From DALYLB01 sp046154695 (GTDB taxonomy: Bacteria; Acidobacteriota; Blastocatellia; RBC074), in NCBI GenBank assembly GCA_046154695.1, contig JBJXFI010000423.1:1-29548 (forward strand): a DNA stretch of 29,548 bases, given 5' to 3'. Positions 1 to 8,535 of this stretch are shown here, in pieces; position 1 is the first letter of the stretch, and every line of letters starts with the position of its first letter. Below the pieces are notes generated by a model. The model had not been told where the DNA came from. It saw only the letters and a program-made list of their open reading frames with translations, and did not search any database. The position numbers were made by a program, and so were the translations under genes.

Positions 1-3000
1 TGGCCGCCGGCTCCGCCCCGCCCGTCAGATTGATGACGTTCGTCACGATGCCGTTGAGGGCCGGATTCGCGTTGTCGACCCCGTTGTCGTCATTGTCCGC
101 GCCGCCGACATTTACGGGCAGGTTCGGATCGGCGACCGTCGTCGTCGACGAGAGACAGCCGTCCAGCGCACCCTGGCCCGTGAAGTTCGCCTGCGCGATG
201 CGGACGAAATACGCCCCCGGAACGAGATTATCGAATCGATAGTTCCCGTTGAGGTCGGTCTTCGCGTTCGGGAAGACCTGCGAATCGGTCGCCGGATCGA
301 ACGTCTGGTTGTTGTTCGAATCGCGGAAGAGTTCGACCGCGACGTTGGCCACGCCCGGTTCGCCCGAATCCTTCAGACCGTTGTTGTTCGTGTCCTTCCA
401 GACCAGGTTGCCGAGCGAGAGCGGCGCATAGAACCCGAAATCGACCGTCAGGTTCCCGTTCGGGCCGTCGGTGTCGACATTGACCGGCGGCTCCGAGTTG
501 CCGATCAGGTAACACGGACCGGCGACGATGCCATTGGTCGTCGGCGTCGGGTTGTCGGCGCCGTTGTCGTCGCTGTCGATGTCGCTGTTGGCGTTCGCGA
601 CGTTCGTCGTCGACGAGACGCAGCCCGCCAGATCGCCGCCCGCCTGGAACTCCGCCGGGGCGATTCGCAAGAAGTAGGTGCCCGGCAGCAGGTTGGCGAA
701 GCTGTACGCGCCGTTCCCGTCCGTCGTCGTCGTCATGACCAGCGCGTCGAGCGGCTGCGACATATCGAAGACGTTGTTGTTGTTCGAGTCTCGATAGAGC
801 TCGACCGTGACATTCTGAATGCCGGGTTCGCCCGAATCCTTGAGGCCGTTGTTGTCGAGATCTTTCCAGACAAGGTTCCCCAGGTTCATCGGCGGATAGA
901 AGCCGAGGTCGATCGTCAGATTGCCGTTCGGGCCGTCGCCGTCGGTCGCCGGCTCCGAATTGCCGATGAGCGCGACGAGGCCGGTCGTGATGCCGCCGGT
1001 TTGCGGCGTCGCGCTGTCGGCGCCGTTGTCGTTGTTGTCGACGTCCAGATTCGGATTGGCCTCCGTGGTCGTCGAACTCAGACAGCCGGCCAGATCGCCG
1101 CCCGCCTGGAACTCCGCCGCCGGAATCCGCACGAAGTAGTTGGCCGGAGGCAGGTTCGCGAAGTTATAGACTCCGCCGCCTGCCGTGGATGTGGTCCGAT
1201 AGACCGCGTCATCCGGCTGATTGTTGCCGTTCACGTCGCGGATCAGCTCGACGGTGACGTTGTCGACGGCCGGCTCACCGCTCGTGACGAGGCCGTCGTT
1301 GTTGTTGTCCTTCCAGACCAGGTTGCCGAGGTTCATCTGCGGGATGAAGCCCAGGTCCACGGTGTTGTTGCCGTTCGGCCCGTCGCCGTCGGTCGTCGGC
1401 TCGGAATTGCCGACGAGCGTGATCGCGTTGGTCTGGATGCCCGTCGTTTCGGGCGTCGGCGAATTGACGCCGTTGTCGTCGCCGTCGTCGTTGTTGTCCG
1501 GCGTGAGATCGGTCGGCTCGGACGAGAGGCATCCCGCCAGATCGCCGCCCGGCTGGAACTCCGCCGCCGGAATCGTCACGTAATAGATCGCCGGCGCGAG
1601 CCCGGTGAACTGATACGAGCCCACGACGCCGCTCGACGCCGAGGTCGTCGTGCCCGCGAGCGCATCGGGCGTGCCGCCCGTCGTCTGCAGGCCCGGCGTT
1701 CCATTCGTCTCACGATAGAGGTTGAGCGTGACGCCGCCGACGCCGGCCTCGCCCGCCTGGTACTGACCGTCATTGTTGACGTCCTTCCAGATCAGGTTGC
1801 CGAGCGTCATCTGCGGAATGAAGCCGAAATCGACCGTCAGATTGCCGTTGGCGCCGTCGCCGTCATTCGTCGGCTCCGCGTTGCCCTGCAGATCGACCAG
1901 ATTCGAGCGAATCCCATTCGTCTGCGGCGCGTTGTCGTTGAGTCCGTTGTCGTCGTGGTCGGTCCCGCCTGCCGCCTGATTCGGATCGGCGACCGTCGGT
2001 TCGGATGAGAGGCAGCCGACGAGATCGCCGCCCGCCTGGAACTCCGCCGCCGGAATCCGCGCGAAGTAGTTCCCCGGCGTCAGATTGGCGAAGTTGTAGT
2101 ACCCGCCGCCGCTGGTCGTCTGCGACGTGATCAGCGTGTCGTTCGCTGGATTGGGCGTGTTGTCGCCGTTGTCGCGATAGAGCTGCACCGTCACGCCATC
2201 GACGCCCGGCTCGCCGTTGTTGAGCAGGCCGTCGTTGTTGTGATCCTTCCAGACGCGGTTGCCGAGGTTGACCGGCGCGTAAAGGCCGAAATCGACCGTC
2301 AGATTGCCGTTCGGGCCATCGCCATCGCTGGTCGGCTCGCTGTTGCCCAGGAGCGTGATGGCGTTGCTCGGGATGCCCACCGCCTGCGGCGTCCCGCCGT
2401 CCACGCCGTTGTCGTTGTCGTCGGTCGCGTCGCCCGCATCTGCGCCCGTCGAGGAGACGCAGCCCGCAAGCACCGCGTTCTGCCCGAAATTCACCGGCGC
2501 GACGCGGACGAAGTAGGTCGCCGGCGCCAGCCCGCTGAAACTGTACGTGCCCGTCACGCCCAGAACCGTCGCGGTCGTCGTCTCGGCCACCTTCGCGTCC
2601 GTGTTCGGATCGAAGGCGTTGTTGCCGTTGTCGCGATAGAGCTCGACCAGCACGCCGTCGACGCCGGCCTCGCCGTTGTTGAGCAGACCGTCGTTGTTCA
2701 GATCCTTCCAGACCCGATTGCCCAGCGTCATCTGCGGGATGAAGCCGAGATCGAGCGTCAGGTTGCCGTTGACGCCATCGCCGTCCCCGGACGGCTCGCT
2801 GTTGCCCAGCAGCGTCACCGCCGGCGTCGCGATGCCGTTCGTCTGCGGCGCCGGATCATCGACGCCGTTGTCGTCGTTGTCCTCGTCGTTGTTCGGCGTG
2901 CCGTCCGTCGGGACCGACGAGAGACAGCCGGCAAGGTCGCCGCCCGCCTGGAACTCCGCCGCTGGAATCCGCACAAGATACCCGCCCGGCGTCAGGTTCG

Positions 3001-6000
3001 GGAAGTTGTAGATTCCGCCGCCCGCCGTCGTCGCCGACGTCACGAACGTGTCGCCCGCGCCATAGACGCCGTCGCCGTTGTCGCGGTAGATCTCGACCGT
3101 CACGTTGTCGACGCCCGTCTCGCCCGCGCTCGGCTCGTACACGCCATCGTTGTCGTTGTCCTTCCAGACCACGTTGCCGAGATTGACCGGCGCGTAGAAC
3201 CCGAAGTCGACCGTGTTGTTGCCGTTCGGACCGTCGCCGTCGATCACGGTATCCGGCTCCTGCCCGGAAATCAGCGTGCTCGCGTTGCTCGCCACGCCGT
3301 TCACCGCCGGGTCGCCATTGTTGAGACCGTTGTCGTCGTTGTCTGTGTTGCCGTTCGGCGTGGAGACCTCGACCGTCGAACTCACGCAGCCCGCGAGATC
3401 CCCGCCACCCTGGAACTCCGCCGCGGGAATGCGGACGTAATAGTCATCCGGCACGAGGTTCGCGAACTGATACAGCCCCGCCCCGTTCGTCGTCACATCG
3501 TTCACGGGCTTCGTGTCGGGCGTGCCGCCCGTCATCTGCAGTCCGGGCGTGCCGTTCGTCTCCCGCCACAGTTCGACCGTGACATTGCCGATGCCCGGCT
3601 CGCCCGCATCGCGAACGCCGTCGTTGTCGTAATCCTTCCACACCTGGTTCCCGAGCGAAACCGGCGTGTAGAAGCCGAAGTCCATCGTCAGGTTGCCGTT
3701 TTTGCCGTCCCCGTCGACGACCGTGTCGGGCTCGTCGTTGCCGTTCAGGTTGACCGCGTTCGACGAGATGCCGTCCGCCTGTGGCGTCGCGGAATTGACG
3801 CCGTTGTCGTCGCTGTCGTCGTTGTTGTCCGGCGTCGAATCGGTGAGCGTCGAAGAGTAGCAGCCCGCAAGCGCACCGCCCCCCTGGAAGTTCGCCGGAA
3901 GCAGCCGCACGATGTAGGCGCCCGGCGTCAGCCCCGCGAAGTTGTAGTACCCGCCGCCGCTCGTCGTTACCGGCGAGCCCACGGCCGTATCGCCCGCGTC
4001 ATACACGCCGGCCGACCCGCCGTTGTCGCTGTATAGCTGGACGGACACGCCGTCGACGCCGACCTCGGTCATATCGATCAGGCCGTTGTCGTTGACATCT
4101 TTCCAGACCCGGTTGCCGAGATTGAGCGGCGGATGGAACCCGAAGTCGACCGTCAGGTTGCCGTTCGTCCCGTCGCCGTCGACCGCCGTGTCGGGCTCGG
4201 TCAGACCGAAGAGCGTGACCTCGCCCGAAACGACTCCGTTCGCCGCCGGGTCGCCATTGTTGATGCCGTTGTCGTCATTGTCCGTCCCGCCGGGGTTCGC
4301 CGGCAGATCCGGATCCAGCGAGGCCGGCGTCGAGCTGAGGCATCCGTACAACACCCCGTTCGCCGCGAAATTCACCGCCGAGACCCGCACGAAATAGTCG
4401 CCCGGAATCAGCCCCGTGAAGTTGTAGTTGCCGTTGTTGTCTGTGACCCGCTGCGCCGTCAATGTATCGGTCGCCTGATTGAACGCGTGGTCGCCGTTGT
4501 CGCGATAGAGGTCGAGGCGCACGCCAGGAACGGCCGGCTCGCCGGCATCCTTGACGCCGTCGTTGTCGTAATCCTTCCAGACCAGATTGCCCAGGTTGAG
4601 TTGCGGATAGAATCCGAAGTCGACCGTCAGGTTGCCGTTCGTCCCGTCGCCGTCGACCGCCGTGTCCGGCTCGCCGCTGCCCGCGAGCGTCACGAGGCCG
4701 CTGGCGATGCCGCTCAGCGGCGGTCCCTGGTCGTCGATTCCGTTGTCGTCGTTGTCCGTGTCGTTGTTCGGGCTCGCCGCCGTCGTCGTCGACGAGAGAC
4801 AGCCCGCGAGCTTGCCGCCCGACTGGAAGTTGGCCGTGTTGACGCGGACGAAATATCCGCCCGGCAGCAGGCCCGTGAAGTTATAGACGCCGTTGATCGT
4901 CGTCTGCGTCCCGAGCGACGTGTCGGTCGCCGGATCGAAGACGCCATTGTTGTTGTCCCGGAAGAGCTCGACCACCACGCCGTCCACACCGACTTCCCCA
5001 TTGGCCGGCTCATAGAGGCCGTTGTTGTTGTGGTCCTTCCAGACCAGATTGCCGAGATTGACCGTCGAGTAGAAACCGAAGTCGACCGTCAGATTGGTGT
5101 TCGGATTCGCGTCCTCGCCCGTCGGCTCCGCATTGCCGGTCAGCGTCACCATGCCGCTCGTGACGCCGCCGTTCGGACCGGCGAATCCGTTGTCGTCATT
5201 GTCCACGCCGCCGATGTTCGCCGGCAGATTCGGATCGGTCTGCGTCATTGTAGAGCTGATGCAGCCCGCCAGCGCGCCGCTCGTGAAGTTGTCCGGATGC
5301 AGGAAGACGTAGTAGTTCCCCGGCAACAGGCCCGCGAAACTGTAAATGCCGCCGCCCGCCGTTGCCTGCGAGGTGACGAACGCGTCGCCCGGAATCTGCA
5401 GCCCAGGCGTCGCGTTGGCTTCGAGATAGAGCTCGACCTGCACGCCGTTGACGCCCGTCTCTCCCGCTCCCGGCTCATAGACGCCGTTGTTGTTGAAGTC
5501 CTTCCAGATCAGATTGCCGAGCGCGAGCGGCGCGTAGAAGCCGAAATCGACCGTCTGATTCGAGTTCGCGTTGTCGCCGTCCGCATTGACGTCCGGCTCT
5601 CCATTGGCCGTGAGCGTGATGAAGTTCGAGATCACGGTCGGCGTGTCGTTCCGGCCGTTGTCGTCGTTGTCGTCGTTATTGTCCGGCGTTCCGTCCGTCG
5701 GCGTCGACGAGATGCACCCGTTCAGCGGCCCGGCCCCGAGGAAGTTGGCCGCGTCGATCTGCACGAAATAGGCCCCCGGGAGCAGGCCCGTGAATAGATA
5801 GTATCCGTTCAGATCGGTCGTCTGCGGAGATGCGCCCGCGACCTCCAGATCGACGCCGCTGTCGTACAGGTTGTTGCCGTTGGCGTCCTTGTAGAGGCGC
5901 AGCAGCACGCCGCCGACGCCGAGTTCGCCGCCCTGGCGCAGGCCGTCGTTGTTGACGTCCTTCCATACCAGGTTGCCCAGACTTAAACTCGTCGAGGCGA

Positions 6001-8535
6001 ATCCGAAATCGATCGTCAGGTTGGTGTTCGCGTCCGTGTCGCCGTCCACAGCAAGCGTCCCGTCCGGCTCCGTCCCAACCGCCAGCGTGATCAACCCGCT
6101 CGCGACGCCGTTCGTCGCGGGCACGCCGTTGTTGATGCCGTTGTCGTCGTCATCATCGTTGTTGTTCGGCGTGGCGTCATCGACGGAACTGCTCAGGCAT
6201 CCGACCAGCGCCCCGCCGCCCGTGAAGTTCGACGGCGTCACCCGGACGAAATACCCGCCCGGAATCAACCCGATGAACCCATACTCGCCGGCGAGCGTCG
6301 TCGTCGACATCCCGAGCAGCGTGTCGCCCGCGCCGACATCGAGCGTGTTGCTGTTGTTCGTGTCTGCGTATAGCTCGAGCACGACGTTCGGCATGAACGG
6401 TTCCCCGTTCTGGCGAATGCCGTCGTCGTTCAGATCCTTCCAGACGATGTTGCCCAGGCTCATCCCCGGCACGAACCCGAAGTCGAGCGTCAGATTCGCA
6501 CGGCTGTCCGGCGCCTCGGCGGCCGGATTGGGGCTCTCCCGATCCGTCTCGTTGAGAAACTCTCCCGTCCCCCACGGTCCGAGCGTGATCGCCTGGCTGC
6601 GAACCGCACCGCCTGCCTGGCGGTCGCCGTTGTCGTCGCTGTCGATGCCTCCATTGGCAGGCGGATTGTCGGGATCGGGCGCCGGATTCTCGTAGGGGCC
6701 AGTAACCGAGGCCGGCGTCCCGCTCGATGAGTTGTGATTGTAGAGTGCCTTGCCCTGCAGGAAATTGTCCGCGGGAAGCTCAACGATGTAATTGCCCGGC
6801 GGCAGCAGATCGAAGCGATAATACCCGCCGTTCTGCGTCAGCGCGTTCGCGATCAGGTTGCCGTAGATGTCGCGCGCCGGATCGCCGTTGCCGTCGAGCA
6901 GAACCACCTTGACGCCATTGACGCCCGGGCTGCCGCCGTCCGCGCCATCGATCGTGCCGCTGTTGTTGAGATCCTTCCAGACGCGGTTGCCCAGCGTCCA
7001 ATAGGGCACAAAGCCGAAATCGACCTCCAGGTTGGAGTTCGCGTCGGCCGTCGCCGCGTTGTCGGCCATCGCGGGATTGCCGAATCCCGGCGTGATCGAC
7101 GCCGCCTGATCCGACTCGCCCGTCGCCGTCGAATCGCCCGGCATGAGCATCAACTGCGGGCTCCGCACGACCGTCGCCGTCTGCGTGGAGTTCACCCCGT
7201 TGTCGTCATTGTCCGCCGCATTCGGCGACCCGGCATTCCCCGTGTCCAGGCTGCTCACAGAGCCGACGAGCGGCCCGCTCGTGCGGTCCACTTCGACGTA
7301 GTACTTCCCTGCCGCCAGCGCCGGGAAGAGATACTTCCCGTTCGCCGCCGTCAGTTTCGTTGAGAGAAGCGTCGTCCCGTTCTCCGCGTACAGCCGCACC
7401 GTCACCCCCGCGAGGGGCTGTTCGCCATCCCCCGGATCGTAGACGCCGTTGTTATATGCCGCGCCCGGCCCGCTGTCCGAGAAGATCAGGTTGCCGATGC
7501 TCAGGCTGTAGAATCCGAAATCGACCGTCAGGTTCTCCGACCCATCGATCGAGTTGACCGTCGGCGCGTTCGGATCGTTGTCCGGCGACTCGCCGAGCGG
7601 CTCGTTGGTGCCGATGTCGACCGGCTGGCTGCAGACCGCGCCCAGAAAAGCGCCCGCCGCCACGCGCGATCCGTTGTCGTCATTGTCGATGCCCGGATTC
7701 GCCGGCGATCCCTGTCCGCCCGTGTTCGGATCGGGCGAACCCGATTCCGACAACGAGGCGTCCGCGCCCGCCGTCGTCCCGCTCGAATAGAGCCCCGCCA
7801 GCGGCTGCCCCGCGTTGAAGTTGCTAGCCGGCAGACACACGATGTATTTGCCCGGCACCAGATCCATCGGCGTCCCGAGCGCGCTCCCCGTCGACGGATC
7901 GAGCGTCTGCTGCGCGAACAGATACATCCCCGCCACGCCGTTCGACGTCAGCAGCGTCCCCGTCGCCGTCGTCGTCCGCGCAATCGGAAACGCGCTGTCC
8001 GGCGCGCCGTCCATCGGACTGTCGTCGCGATAGATCTCCACCGTCACGCCGTTGATGCCGGCCTCGCCCGCATCCCGCACCCCGTTGTTGTTCGTGTCGT
8101 AAAAGATCTGGTTGCCGATCGAGGCGCCGCGCAACCAGCCCATGTCGAACGTGTGATTGATCTCGCCGTAATTCCCCGTCAGCACCGCGATCACGCCGTT
8201 CCCGCCGGACATCGTCGCGTCCGAATCGCGCGTGTCGCCGCCCGTCGTCGCATCGCCATCGGCCTGCGTCGCCGCCGAATATCCCAGCGCGTTCATCTGC
8301 GCCTGCGGCACCCGAATCTCATAGCTCGTGTTCGGAAGCAGCCCCGTGGCCCCGTTCATCGTCACGTTCGCGCTGTTGAAGGCATACTGCCCCTGCGTAT
8401 CCGTCGTCGTCGTCCCGACCTGAACATTGTTGCGATACAGATTGACCGTGATGTTGTTCAACCCGATCTCGTCCGGATCCTGAACGCCGTCCCCGTCCTG
8501 GTCGTACCAGACGCGATTGCCGATCTCGAGGACGT
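1..8535 (-). repeat. Tandem SdrD_B-type coding repeats (18 visible copies, ~465 bp period)
   Basis: The conserved Trp codon of the VWKD motif recurs with its first base (minus strand) at 8509, 6979, 6442, 5965, 5506, 5041, 4579, 4105, 3640, 3166, 2710, 2251, 1789, 1315, 868 and 400. Two divergent copies near 8105 (NQIFYD) and 7490 (NLIFSD) complete the series. Spacing of the last 14 copies is 447-477 bp, always a multiple of three. The three N-terminal intervals are more variable (about 400-610 bp). Copies are clearly homologous as protein but have diverged at nucleotide level, so the expansion is not very recent. The leftmost copy is cut by the window edge. Confidence 0.9.

Noticed and set aside
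1001..5797. Long plus-strand open frames (335, 598 and 554 codons) rich in Val and Arg opposite the giant gene
   Set aside because: They are complements of the repeated Asp/Asn-rich codons; Val-Val-Val and Arg runs recur with the ~465-bp period. No ribosome sites or domain signatures.
1..8535. CRISPR-like or satellite array because of regular ~465-bp periodicity
   Set aside because: The periodicity is in frame with one reading frame and copies differ at nucleotide level; these are protein-domain repeats.
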